From the NCBI GenBank assembly GCA_020848435.1, contig JADLAC010000029.1, positions 38,062 to 102,061 of the forward strand: a stretch of 64,000 nucleotides of DNA, written 5' to 3'. This stretch comes from Burkholderiales bacterium (lineage in GTDB: Bacteria; Pseudomonadota; Gammaproteobacteria; Burkholderiales; WYBJ01). The position numbers were made by a program, and so were the translations under genes. The notes beneath the pieces are model-generated. The model was not told the origin of the DNA, did no database searches, and worked only from the letters and a program-made list of their open reading frames with translations. Shown in pieces: positions 9,558 through 19,520 of the stretch; within the stretch, counting starts at the first letter, position 1, and each line of letters begins with the position of its first letter.

Positions 9558-11020
9558 GACGCAATCGCCGTCGCGCTCGATTGCGCTTGCATGCGCCCGG
9601 CGCCTGCGCCAGCGCCAAGATCGAGCGCAGCGAGCTGGCGCGTGAGCAGGCGCGGGTCGTCCAGCGTGCGCAGGTCGAAGACCAACGTGCCGTCCTGGAT
9701 TCGCCCGATCACCGGCAGCGGCAGTTTGCGAAAGGCGGCGGCCAGCCGCTCGACCTGACGGCCGCTCTTGCGCTTTCCCTCGAGCGGACGCAGCGCCACG
9801 CCCACGCTAGCGAGCAAGTCGACCGGCAGGGAGCCGCTGCCGATCTGGCTGCGGCATTCGACCTGGCGCACTTCGGCATGGCCGTCCAGCGCAGCCCGAA
9901 GCGCCGGTGTAACGGCATCGGCGACTCGCTCGATTTCGGCGCGCGAGCGCGTGAGCCAGGCAAGCGTCGGCAGGCGGGCGCACAATCGGTCCGGATCGGC
10001 GTAGAGCTTGAGAATCGCTTCCAGTGCGGCCAGCCGCATCTTGTCGACGCGCAACGCGCGCTTCAGCGGATTGCGATTGATGCGTGCGACCAGCTCGCGC
10101 CGGCCGGCGATCAGCCCGGCCTGGGGACCGCCGAGCAGCTTGTCGCCGCTGAACGTGACCAGATCGGCGCCGTGGCCCAGGGTCTCGCGCGCGGTCGGCT
10201 CGTGCGGCAGGCCCCAGCGTTCCAGATCGACCAAGGTGCCGCTGCCCAGATCGACCAGGAAGGGCAGATCCCGGGCGTGCGCCAGATCGGCGAGCTTGTC
10301 TTCGGCGACGTGCGCGGTGAAGCCCTGGATCGCGTAGTTGCTGGTGTGCACCTTCATGATCGCCGCCGTGCGCGGGCCGATGGCGTCGGCGTAGTCGCGC
10401 GGGTGCGTCCGGTTGGTGGTGCCGACTTCGACCAGCCGGCACCCGGCGCGGCTCATGATATCGGGAATACGGAAGGCGCCGCCGATTTCGACCAGCTCCC
10501 CGCGCGACACGATCACCTCCTTGCGGGGGGCTAGGGTGGCGAGAACGATCAGCACCGCGGCGGCGTTATTGTTCACGACGGTCGCGGCCTCGGCACCGGT
10601 CAGTCGCGTCAACCAGGCTGCGACATGGTCGTCGCGTTCGCCACGGCTTCCCTTGGCGAGGTCGTACTCGAGATTGGTGGCCGCGGTCATTGCATCGGCC
10701 ACGGTGGCCGCGGCTTCCGGGGGCAATACCGCGCGTCCCAGATTGGTGTGCAGGACCGTGCCCGTCAGATTGAGCACCTTGCGCTGGGACGGCGCACACG
10801 CGCCGTCAAGCTTCGTTCGCAAGATCGCGGTGAAAGCGGGCTCGTCGAAATCGTCGCCCGCAACGAGTTGCGGCTGCTCGCCCGCACGAACCTCGGCCAG
10901 CAGCCCGCGGATCAGCTCGGTGACCATGCTGCGGCCGAAGCGCTCGATCTCCGGTGAGCACACGGCGAGCAACCTGTCGACGGACGGGATGGAGCGGGGG
11001 ACCGATGCGTTGGGCGGCAT
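9554..11020 (-). CDS. selA: L-seryl-tRNA(Sec) selenium transferase
   Basis: 488-aa PLP enzyme that converts Ser-tRNA-Sec to Sec-tRNA-Sec using selenophosphate. The motif LNLTGTVLHTNLGRA (about residues 83-97), NNNAAAVLIVL, the SRGELVEIGGAFRIPDIM segment and the PLP lysine in SGDKLLGGPQAG (Lys294) are all characteristic. The ATG at 11020 is used; the frame also opens at a TTG two codons earlier. It is the first gene of a minus-strand run selA-selB-flavoprotein-selC. SelD, which supplies selenophosphate, is not found in this window. Confidence 0.97.
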   Translation of the reverse strand: MPPNASVPRSIPSVDRLLAVCSPEIERFGRSMVTELIRGLLAEVRAGEQPQLVAGDDFDEPAFTAILRTKLDGACAPSQRKVLNLTGTVLHTNLGRAVLPPEAAATVADAMTAATNLEYDLAKGSRGERDDHVAAWLTRLTGAEAATVVNNNAAAVLIVLATLAPRKEVIVSRGELVEIGGAFRIPDIMSRAGCRLVEVGTTNRTHPRDYADAIGPRTAAIMKVHTSNYAIQGFTAHVAEDKLADLAHARDLPFLVDLGSGTLVDLERWGLPHEPTARETLGHGADLVTFSGDKLLGGPQAGLIAGRRELVARINRNPLKRALRVDKMRLAALEAILKLYADPDRLCARLPTLAWLTRSRAEIERVADAVTPALRAALDGHAEVRQVECRSQIGSGSLPVDLLASVGVALRPLEGKRKSGRQVERLAAAFRKLPLPVIGRIQDGTLVFDLRTLDDPRLLTRQLAALDLGAGAGAGRMQAQSSATAIAS

Positions 11021-11254
11021 GCGCAAGGCGAGGGCGGCTGGAACGGCGAGCGGAGACTGCGGCGCTCACAAGTTTAGCATCGTCGCACGCTCGCGCCATC
11101 GCTGTGCGCCGGCGAGCCCGCCTCGAGCGGAACGTAACGCCGTATGCACCAGCGTGGTCCGCTGTCGCGCTTGGGGTTGCACACACCCCGGGGCGGACGA
11201 TCACGCCATACGCGAAAATCGCCCCGTCCCTTCGGGTCGCGCCCACAACGCAGC

Positions 11255-11283
11255 GCGCGAAATCAAGTCCGACAGGCTCCTAG
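11255..11283. repeat. Dispersed repeat, half copy
   Basis: 29 bases here (loop plus right arm) are identical to bases 21166-21194 of the hairpin at 21149-21194. The left arm is absent in this copy. It spans the stop of the Sel1-repeat protease (minus strand). The 250-bp space between this gene and selA otherwise shows no gene; it must hold the selA promoter if selA is not read from upstream. Confidence 0.7.
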
Positions 11284-12806
11284 CGCCAGCACTCGATCAG
11301 CAGGGTGAAGCGGCGGGCGCGCTCGGGCGCATCGAGAATCGCGCCTCGCGGAGGAAGCGCCTCGTCGTCGGGCAGGTCGACGCCATGCGCCTCGATGAAG
11401 TTGCGAGCCACCGCGCCGCTGATGGCGAAATTGACGTTCTGCGGCACATCGCCGGTGACCATGGCCACCTGCAAGGCATTGAGCTTGCTCACGACCACGC
11501 CGATGACTTCCCCCTGGGCATCGAGCACCGGACCGCCGCTGTTGCCGTGCTGTATCGGTGCGGTGATCTGGAACAGGGTATCGTTGTTCTTCGGTCCCGC
11601 CAGTGCGCTCACCGTCCCGGTGGTGACATTGAGCGATTGCGCCAGCAGGTCGCTCAGGGGAAAGCCGGCGACCATGATCTGCTCGCCCAGCCGAGGCGCG
11701 GTCTGGAGCCTGAAGCGGGCCGTTTCGGCTACGGCGAGCTCGCCTTCGAGCAGCGCCAGGTCGTTCTTGGCATCGCGCGCCAGTACTTTGAGCACCGCTT
11801 TGCGTGCCGGTGCGCGCACTTCCGTGCATTGCTCGACGACGTGGTTGTTAGTAAGGACGTAACCCGGCAGCCCAACGATGAATCCGCTGCCCGTGCCGGT
11901 ACGGCGCTTGCCGCTGGCGTCGGGCGTGCCGATCGCCTGGGCAACGCGGACGGGACGCCAACGGCTGGCCGCCTTCTGCGCTTCGGCAACTTGTTCGGGT
12001 GTCATCTTCGCCGCCAACTCGTCGCGCAGCTTGTGCGCACGCGCCGAGCCGCGGGCCGCGGCCAGGTTTGCCCACATATGGGCCTGCACGAAGTCCTGCG
12101 GCACGCCGGTTCCCAGGTGGTAGCTCACGGCCAGCGCCTCCATCGAGGGCCGGTTGCCCTGGCTCGCCGCCCGGCGCGTCCAGCGCAGAAACTCGTCGAG
12201 ACTGCGTGCCGCGCCGCCTTCGCCTTTCAGATGCGCCTGCGCGAGCACGGTTTGGGCCTGAACGTTGCCGCGGTCCGCTGCCTTGCGCGCCCACCGCACC
12301 GCCTCGTCGGCATCCTTGGCGACACCATCGCCCGTGAACAAGGCTTGCGCCAGTGCGCCCTGGGCTCGCACCGAGCCCGCTTCGGCGGCCGAGCGCCATT
12401 GCTGCACGGCTTGGTCGGCATCGCGCGCTACACTCTCGCCGAGCCGGTGCATGATACCGAGCCAGAACCGCGCATCGGCATGGCCCTGCTCGGCGGCGCG
12501 CGTAAACCAGCGAAATGCCTCTTCCGGTGCGCGCTGGGGATTGGCGGGCGCGCGCAGGATCTGGCCGAGGGCGACCTGGGCCGCCACGTCGCCTGATTCG
12601 GCGAGTGGCCGCAAATGGTCCGCCGCGCCGGCGAAATCGCCGCCGGCAAGCGCTTTGAGCGCGGAGGGAATGTCCGCGCCCGCGGGCATCGCGGCGAAGG
12701 TGCCGAGCCCGAGACAGACGAGCCAAAGCAGACCGATCGCCGCCCGCGCACATCGGCTGCCCCGTGCAAGCGCCCACGCGCCCGCCCGCGCATATGCACG
12801 CTGCAT
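11280..12806 (-). CDS. Sel1-repeat protein fused to trypsin-like serine protease
   Basis: 508-aa secreted or periplasmic protein. The ATG at 12806 gives an arginine-rich N-region and a hydrophobic signal helix (AAIGLLWLVCLGLGTFAAM) ending near residue 45. About residues 50-290 are Sel1-type TPR repeats (patterns such as GHADARFWLGIMH, GSVRAQGALAQAL, GNVQAQTVLAQAH). The C-terminal third is a chymotrypsin-fold domain with the triad in TNNHVVE (His), KNDLALLEG (Asp) and HGNSGGPVLD (Ser). There is no PDZ domain, unlike DegP. It starts 41 bp after the selenoprotein gene, so they may share a transcript. Function unknown. Confidence 0.85.
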   Translation of the reverse strand: MQRAYARAGAWALARGSRCARAAIGLLWLVCLGLGTFAAMPAGADIPSALKALAGGDFAGAADHLRPLAESGDVAAQVALGQILRAPANPQRAPEEAFRWFTRAAEQGHADARFWLGIMHRLGESVARDADQAVQQWRSAAEAGSVRAQGALAQALFTGDGVAKDADEAVRWARKAADRGNVQAQTVLAQAHLKGEGGAARSLDEFLRWTRRAASQGNRPSMEALAVSYHLGTGVPQDFVQAHMWANLAAARGSARAHKLRDELAAKMTPEQVAEAQKAASRWRPVRVAQAIGTPDASGKRRTGTGSGFIVGLPGYVLTNNHVVEQCTEVRAPARKAVLKVLARDAKNDLALLEGELAVAETARFRLQTAPRLGEQIMVAGFPLSDLLAQSLNVTTGTVSALAGPKNNDTLFQITAPIQHGNSGGPVLDAQGEVIGVVVSKLNALQVAMVTGDVPQNVNFAISGAVARNFIEAHGVDLPDDEALPPRGAILDAPERARRFTLLIECWR

Positions 12807-12847
12807 GCCGCGCGGCTTCGAGCGCTCCGATGGGGTGCGTTGCGTAG

Positions 12848-13600
12848 CTACTCCCAAAGCCCTTCGGGCATCGGCAAACCCTGCGCCTGCTCGGGTCGCA
12901 GGGGTTGGGCAGGCTTGATATCGAAGCGCTCGAGCACGACCGCGAGCTGGCGGCAATGCTGGGCCGAGTGCCACGTGCTGCGCTCGAACACGTCATGGGC
13001 GCTCTGGATGCCGTAGTACGTGTCGAGCTTCTTCTCCAGGGCAGGGTCAGGATTGGCCGCCCACCAGGTGCTCATGCGGTCGCGCACCTGCTGGCCGTAT
13101 TCCGCCACCTGGGCAGGCGTGCGCATGGTTTCGGGCGGCTCGGTATTGGCGAGGGTATTGGAATAGACTTGGCCCTCGTAAGCGAGCAGGAACGCCTCGC
13201 CGATGCGGAAAATGTGATAGACGAACGGACGAATGAGCCGCGGCCGATTCGGAATCACCTGCTCGCCCATGCGATCGAGCGGCAACTGGCGTACCAGCCC
13301 CTGCGCCGTGGCGAGTATGGAATCGTAGCGCGGCACCAGCAGCACGGGTGCGAGCTGGCTTCGATCGAGCGCGACGCCGATGAACTTGGCGACGTCTTTG
13401 AGGTTCTGCGCGAAGGTGTAGCGATCGCCGATCGCCACCACCGGCACGTTACGCAGGCCCAGCGCTTTCAACTGATCCATGCCGCCCGGCGTGTTGATCA
13501 CGTCGACGACATCGAAGTCCTTCACCGTCTGCGAAAGAAACTCTTTCGTCTTGAGGCAACTGCTTCATCCCGGCTGGGTGAATAGACGCACGCGTTCCAT
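12848..13600 (-). CDS. Selenoprotein: glutaredoxin-like domain (GUSSC) fused to a DinB-like domain
   Basis: Translated from the ATG at 13600, with AGGAG eight bases upstream, the product is 250 aa if the TGA at 13567-13565 (codon 12) is read as selenocysteine. The N-terminus is MERVRLFTQPG-Sec-SSCLKTK, a glutaredoxin/thioredoxin-fold beta strand followed by a UxxC redox motif (Sec12, Cys15). The matching cis-Pro region is LRNVPVVAIGD (Pro53). Residues from about 90 on resemble a DinB/YfiT four-helix bundle with a possible metal triad His129 (FVYHIFR), His211 and His215 (HSAQH). No frameshift is needed. A SECIS-like hairpin follows the TGA, and selA, selB and selC lie downstream on the same strand. 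Without Sec decoding, a caller would start at the GTG at 13525 and lose the active site. The redox substrate is unknown. Confidence 0.85.
13532..13548 (-). promoter_or_regulatory. SECIS-like hairpin after the in-frame UGA
   Basis: In the mRNA, CGAAAG (13548-13543) pairs perfectly with CUUUCG (13537-13532), closing a five-base loop AGUUU. The loop starts 22 nt after the UGA, and it carries G in its second position followed by U. This agrees with general features of bacterial SECIS elements: short upper stem, G in the first two loop bases, loop roughly 16-37 nt from the UGA. A weak lower stem (UGCC with GGUG) could extend it across an internal loop. The element lies inside the coding region, as is usual in bacteria. 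Confidence 0.65.
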
Positions 13601-13636
13601 CGTGCTCTCCTGTAGGCGCCGAATCTGCAAACAAGG

Positions 13637-14761
13637 CTACTCTGCGCAGGCGAAAGCCGTCAAGGACGCCGCCGCGGCTTGGGCGGTTTCGATGATGCCG
13701 CCGCCGAGACAGGTTTCACCTTGATAAAGCACGACCGACTGTCCCGGCGTGACCGCCCATTGCGGCGTGTCGAAGTCGATCACGCACAGGTTCGCGTCGA
13801 GGGCGGCGATGCGGCATGCGGCATCGGTTTGTCGATAGCGCGTCTTGGCGCTATAGCGCAAGGCCGGATCGGGCGGCGAACCGGCAATCCAATTGAGCCG
13901 CGTGGCGTGTAGCCTGCGCGCGAGCAGCAGAGGATGGTCGTGGCCTTGGACTACGATCAGGCGATTGTGTGCCATGTCCTTGCGAGCGACGTACCAGGGC
14001 AGGGCGGGGCTTGCCTTGCGCCCGCCGATCCCGAGGCCTTGGCGCTGGCCGATGGTGTAGTACATGAGGCCGGCGTGGCGCCCGACGAGGCGACCGTCCG
14101 GCGTACGAATGTCGCCCGGCTCCGGCGGCAGGTAGCGATTGAGGAAGCTGCGAAAGGGCCGCTCGCCGATGAAGCAGATCCCGGTGCTGTCGCGCTTGGC
14201 GTGGACCCCGAGCCCATGGGCTCGAGCGATCGCGCGCACGGCGGACTTGCGCAGGCCGCCGAGCGGAAACAATGCGCGCACCAGTTGATCCTGCCGCAGG
14301 CGATACAGAAAGTAGCTTTGATCCTTGGTTTCGTCCAGGGCGCGCAGCAGGTGCACGAGCGCGCCGTCTCGCCGCGTGCTCGCGTAATGCCCCGTGGCGA
14401 TATGTTCGGCGCCCATGCCGATTGCATGATCGAGAAAGCAGCGGAACTTGATCTCGGCGTTGCACAAGACATCGGGGTTGGGCGTGCGTCCGGCGCGGTA
14501 CTCGGCGAGAAATTCGCTGAACACGCGTTCCTTGTACTGCGCCGAGAAGTTGACGACCTCGATCTCGATGCCCAGGGCATCGGCCACGGCGACGGCATCA
14601 ATCAGATCCGAGCGCGACGAGCAATACGCGTCGGTGTCGTCATCCTCCCAGTTCTTCATGAACAGGCCGACCACCTCGTGGCCCTGCTGCTTGAGCAGCA
14701 GCGCCGCCACCGAAGAGTCGACACCGCCCGACATGCCGACCACGATGCGCTTGGAGGTCAT
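13637..14761 (-). CDS. mnmA: tRNA-specific 2-thiouridylase MnmA
   Basis: 374-aa ATP-dependent enzyme that makes 2-thiouridine at U34 of tRNA-Lys, -Glu and -Gln. The PP-loop is [16 protein letters not shown] (residues 8-23). The catalytic cysteines are in [13 protein letters not shown] and [12 protein letters not shown], and the family segments KNWEDDD, ATGHYA and DQSYFLYRL are present. The C-terminal beta domain ends with a [16 protein letters not shown] motif. Length matches E. coli MnmA (368 aa). The selenoprotein gene follows after a 36-bp gap on the same strand, suggesting a shared transcript. Confidence 0.96.
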   Translation of the reverse strand: MTSKRIVVGMSGGVDSSVAALLLKQQGHEVVGLFMKNWEDDDTDAYCSSRSDLIDAVAVADALGIEIEVVNFSAQYKERVFSEFLAEYRAGRTPNPDVLCNAEIKFRCFLDHAIGMGAEHIATGHYASTRRDGALVHLLRALDETKDQSYFLYRLRQDQLVRALFPLGGLRKSAVRAIARAHGLGVHAKRDSTGICFIGERPFRSFLNRYLPPEPGDIRTPDGRLVGRHAGLMYYTIGQRQGLGIGGRKASPALPWYVARKDMAHNRLIVVQGHDHPLLLARRLHATRLNWIAGSPPDPALRYSAKTRYRQTDAACRIAALDANLCVIDFDTPQWAVTPGQSVVLYQGETCLGGGIIETAQAAAASLTAFACAE

Positions 14762-14822
14762 GAGATGAGTTCGTGCGAAGGAGCTTGACCAGCGTCACGA
14801 GGGACAGCATTGCGGCCGGCCC

Positions 14823-14853
14823 AAAAAACAAAAAGGCAGGGTTCCCCCTGCCT
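14823..14853 (-). terminator. Intrinsic terminator of first lysine-rich peptide gene
   Basis: On the minus strand an 8-bp perfect stem (AGGCAGGG with CCCTGCCT, 14834-14853, loop GGAA) is followed by a T-rich run TTTTGTTTTTT. It sits 21 bases after the stop of the small gene at 14875-15048. Confidence 0.9.
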
Positions 14854-14874
14854 CTTGGTTCGCCCGAGCGAATG

Positions 14875-15048
14875 TTACTTCTTGTCCTTGGCCTTCTTGT
14901 CGTCCTTCTTGTCGTCTTTCTTCTCGTCCTTCTTATCCGCCTTCTTGTCCGCCTTCTCGGCGGCTTTGGCGACGGTGGGAACGAGGGTGATGCCGACGGT
15001 GGCGGTGGCGAAGAAGGCCGCAAGGGCGGCAGCCAACAGTTTCTTCAT
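14875..15048 (-). CDS. Small secreted lysine/aspartate-rich peptide (57 aa), copy 1
   Basis: 57-aa product beginning MKKLLAAALAAFFATATVGI, a clear Sec signal peptide. The probable mature part is a highly charged low-complexity tail made almost only of K, D, A and E (repeats of KKADKKD and KKDDKK). The ATG is preceded by TGAGGAG, and a strong intrinsic terminator follows, so this is a real monocistronic gene. The signal region resembles that of copy 2 (15237-15386), and both share the same terminator stem, pointing to duplication. Composition recalls acid-shock protein Asr-like disordered periplasmic peptides, but there is no sequence proof of that function. Confidence 0.8.
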   Translation of the reverse strand: MKKLLAAALAAFFATATVGITLVPTVAKAAEKADKKADKKDEKKDDKKDDKKAKDKK

Positions 15049-15182
15049 GACGTCTCCTCAACGTAGGGTGATGGGGGGAAGGCGCCCGGCCCGCGATGCG
15101 TTGCGACTGACTCGCCGCGGGCTTCGCAAGCCGGCGGCGGGACTATATAAGAGACTGTCGGGAAATGCAAATATGCTGCCGG

Positions 15183-15215
15183 AAAAACAAAGGCAGGGTC
15201 TCGAAAGCCCTGCCT
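15183..15215 (-). terminator. Intrinsic terminator of second lysine-rich peptide gene
   Basis: On the minus strand an 8-bp stem AGGCAGGG/CCCTGCCT (15191-15215) is followed by TTTGTTTTT. The stem sequence is the same as in the terminator at 14834-14853, which supports duplication of the whole gene unit. Confidence 0.88.
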
Positions 15216-15236
15216 CTGGTACGCTGAAATATGCTG

Positions 15237-15386
15237 TTACTTCTTGTCGGCCGCCTTTTCCTTCTTGGCGTCTTTCTTTGCGGCTTCCTTCTTTTCTTCC
15301 TTCTTCTGGTCCGCCGCGAAAGCGACCGGGGAGATCGTGGCGGTTGCAAACACAGCGGCCATCAACGCAGAGATCAGCTTGGTCAT
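15237..15386 (-). CDS. Small secreted lysine-rich peptide (49 aa), copy 2
   Basis: 49-aa product beginning MTKLISALMAAVFATATISP. A signal peptide with a likely cleavage after AFA (residues 22-24) is followed by a 25-residue tail of K, E, A and D (DQKKEEKKEAAKKDAKKEK). It has its own terminator and a leader of about 120 bp separating it from copy 3. It is similar to copy 1 in signal, composition and terminator. Function unknown. The mature part is predicted to be disordered and strongly basic. Confidence 0.8.
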   Translation of the reverse strand: MTKLISALMAAVFATATISPVAFAADQKKEEKKEAAKKDAKKEKAADKK

Positions 15387-15509
15387 GTCGGTTCCTAAGT
15401 GGGGTTGAATAACGTTATTGGATGCGACCGTACCGGTGCGGTCAGAACGGAATAACGCCCCGCCGCTCAGGCGGTTGACATACCCGGCGCCGAGCTCGGG
15501 GCTAGCGTT

Positions 15510-15734
15510 CTAGGAGGCACGCGCTTTCTTGGTCTTCGTGCTCGCCTTCTTGGTTTTGCTCTTGGTCTTCTTGGTCGCCTTCGCCGACTTGGCGGGCTTG
15601 CTGTCCTTGGCAGTGCGCACGTTGTCCTGGGCCGAGGCGCGTTCCGGTTTTCCGTCGGCTGGGGCTTGGGCGAGCGCGACACCGGGAACGGCGGTACCAA
15701 GCGCGAATAGACAAGCTGCGATCAGCCGCTTCAT
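15510..15734 (-). CDS. Secreted lysine-rich low-complexity protein (74 aa), copy 3
   Basis: 74-aa product beginning MKRLIAACLFALGTAVPGVA with a signal peptide probably cleaved after ALA (residues 20-22). The mature part is rich in K, A, S and T (KSAKATKKTKSKTKKASTK), resembling histone-H1-like or Asr-like tails. The ATG at 15734 has GAGGAG upstream. It is the third such gene in 900 bp on one strand, though its signal and tail differ more from copies 1 and 2. No clear intrinsic terminator follows; a GC-only palindrome is present near 15482-15500. Confidence 0.7.
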   Translation of the reverse strand: MKRLIAACLFALGTAVPGVALAQAPADGKPERASAQDNVRTAKDSKPAKSAKATKKTKSKTKKASTKTKKARAS

Positions 15735-16171
15735 GCCGGCTCCTCGAGGTTGGTCGATGAATGGGTCACAGGGTTGGCACGACGGGCGGGTGCGGGCCGT
15801 CTGATCGGTTGACGCGATCACGCCGACCGGGACGCGCGACTGGCGATGGCGCTGAGTCCCCGGTCTGGCCGCCCGATCGTGGCACCGTGTACGCCGCGCG
15901 CGGGTGCAGCCGATGGGCGCGCGCGGCGTGTGCAGTCTGGCGTTGACCGGGATTACCCGATCGCTCGCATCCCGGCGGTAAGGCTTGCGCTTCTCGCGGG
16001 ACGGCTAACGCGGTCGCAAGGGCAGGCTCGGTCACGCAGCCGCCTCGGCCGCGGCTAGGCGCGACCAAGAAAAAAGCTCGCGCACCTTGATGCCCGCACC
16101 GATGCGGCGTCGCAAGGCGCGCTGCCATGAGGGAGCCCGGGCGCGGCGGGAAACCGCGGCCAAAATCGACA
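15735..16171. other. Intergenic region, no convincing gene
   Basis: 437 bases between copy 3 of the lysine-rich peptides and the cold-shock gene terminator. Open frames exist on both strands (for example 15766-16182 minus) but their products are arginine/proline-rich, lack a ribosome site and resemble no family. The region must hold the promoter of the 15510-15734 gene. Confidence 0.5.
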
Positions 16172-16202
16172 ATGCCCAGCAAGGCGAGACCTCGCTGGGC
16201 AT
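16172..16202 (-). terminator. Intrinsic terminator of the cold-shock gene
   Basis: On the minus strand ATGCCCAGCGAGG pairs with CCTTGCTGGGCAT (one mismatch), with TGTCGATTTT downstream. It lies about 45 bases after the cold-shock protein stop. Confidence 0.8.
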
Positions 16203-16247
16203 CTGGTTTGCTTCGCTTTCCGGGGTACTGAGGCAGAGCGGGGCGTT

Positions 16248-16454
16248 TCAGCCTTGGGCCTGGATATTGGAAGCTTGCTTCCCCTTGGGGCCTTGGGTTA
16301 CCTCGAACGTCACTTTCTGACCCTCTTTGAGGGTCTTGAATCCACCCATCTGGATCGCAGAAAAATGCGCGAACAAATCCTCGCTGCCGTCGTCTGGAGT
16401 AATGAACCCGTACCCCTTGGCGTCGTTAAACCATTTCACAGTACCCGTGGCCAT
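16248..16454 (-). CDS. Cold-shock protein (CspA family)
   Basis: 68-aa single cold-shock domain that binds single-stranded nucleic acid and melts RNA structure. RNP1 (KGYGFITP, residues 13-20) and RNP2 (DLFAHFSAI, residues 27-35) are intact, and the N-terminus [14 protein letters not shown] is typical. A leader of roughly 100 nt precedes the ATG, as is common for csp mRNAs. It is divergent from clpS. Which paralogue (cold-induced or constitutive) cannot be said. Confidence 0.96.
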   Translation of the reverse strand: MATGTVKWFNDAKGYGFITPDDGSEDLFAHFSAIQMGGFKTLKEGQKVTFEVTQGPKGKQASNIQAQG

Positions 16455-16569
16455 GCGCGTCTACCTCACGAAAGAATCGGGTGGGGAGCCCTTGCCATGT
16501 TTGAGTTTCAAGATCGCGCAGCAGCAGAACCGGTACGGCAGCCCACCTTGAAGCCAAACACCCTCGCGC

Positions 16570-16598
16570 GTTCTAGGACATTTGCGTGCCGAAGTCAA
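16570..16598 (-). promoter_or_regulatory. Sigma70 promoter candidate for the cold-shock gene
   Basis: On the minus strand TTGACT (16598-16593) and TAGAAC (16575-16570) are separated by 17 bases. Transcription would begin near 16563, giving a 5' leader of about 108 nt before the ATG at 16454. The -35 is near consensus and the -10 is moderate. Confidence 0.5.
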
Positions 16599-16701
16599 GT
16601 ACCGTCAAAGCGCCCTCACGCGGTTTTAGGCGGCCTTGAAAAAATCTCGTTAATGGTCAAAATAGCTCCTGACGGACCGCAATCCGATATAGCAGACGGT
16701 C

Positions 16702-17009
16702 ATGGCAACACGGCAGCGTGAAGGCACGATACTCGAACCGGCGAAGGCCAAGGTCAAGCCGCCGAAGATGTTCAAAGTGCTGCTGTTGAACGACGACTAC
16801 ACGCCCATGGATTTTGTCGTCGCCGTCCTTCAGACTTTTTTTTCCTATAGTAGAGAGCGGGCAACGCAGATCATGCTGAAGGTTCATCGCGAGGGCATGG
16901 GAGTTTGCGGGGTGTATTCGCGGGATGTGGCGGCCACCAAGGTCGAGCAGGTAACCGCGTTCGCGCGCCAGCACCAACATCCGCTGCGCTGCGTCATGGA
17001 GGAAGCGGA

Positions 17010-17013
<4 letters not shown>
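16702..17013 (+). CDS. clpS: ATP-dependent Clp protease adaptor ClpS
   Basis: 103-aa adaptor that delivers N-end-rule substrates to ClpA. The disordered N-terminus is followed by the core motif [16 protein letters not shown] (about residues 25-40), which forms the N-degron pocket, and then [17 protein letters not shown] and [15 protein letters not shown]. Length and motifs match the family. The last bases overlap the clpA start (ATGA), so the two are translationally coupled. Confidence 0.97.
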
Positions 17014-19295
<2,282 letters not shown>

Positions 19296-19313
19296 GCGGC
19301 CCAGCTCATCGAG

Positions 19314-19346
19314 ATGCGTACAGCCGGCATCGCCGGCTGTACGCAT
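19314..19346 (+). terminator. Terminator hairpin after clpA
   Basis: A perfect 15-bp inverted repeat (19314-19328 with 19332-19346) closes a 3-base loop and is followed by only a short T run (TTT). It is likely a strong transcriptional stop, possibly acting from both directions. Confidence 0.75.
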
Positions 19347-19520
19347 TTGGGCGTTCGTCGACACATGTCGATGCCGTCTCGGCACCGGGCGGCACAGGTT
19401 ATCGTGCGAATGAGACGCCGCTTCCCATGGCCCCGGATGAGCACGCCGTCAAGTTTGATTGAACGAAAAATACAGCCGGAGTAGCATGCGGTACCGGCGG
19501 CTATCGACAGGAGGGGGGGC

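Noticed and set aside
12848..13600. Idea that the selenoprotein gene is a pseudogene or a nonsense mutant
   Set aside because: The single TGA lies exactly at the redox residue, no other lesion is present in 250 codons, a hairpin follows, and sel genes are adjacent. A random nonsense mutation would rarely fall there.
13449..13634. Alternative minus-strand frame (61 aa) overlapping the start of the selenoprotein gene
   Set aside because: It runs in a different frame, lacks a domain, and ends at a stop where the glutaredoxin-like frame continues. The Sec reading gives a coherent redox motif instead.
15408..15443. Palindromes AATAACGTTATT and GACCGTACCGGTGCGGTC upstream of peptide copy 2 as operator sites
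   Set aside because: Short palindromes of this size are expected several times by chance in 64 kb; there is no regulator to link them to.
15766..16182. 138-codon minus-strand frame between the lysine-rich peptides and the cold-shock gene
   Set aside because: No ribosome site, no domain, and it overlaps the cold-shock terminator hairpin.
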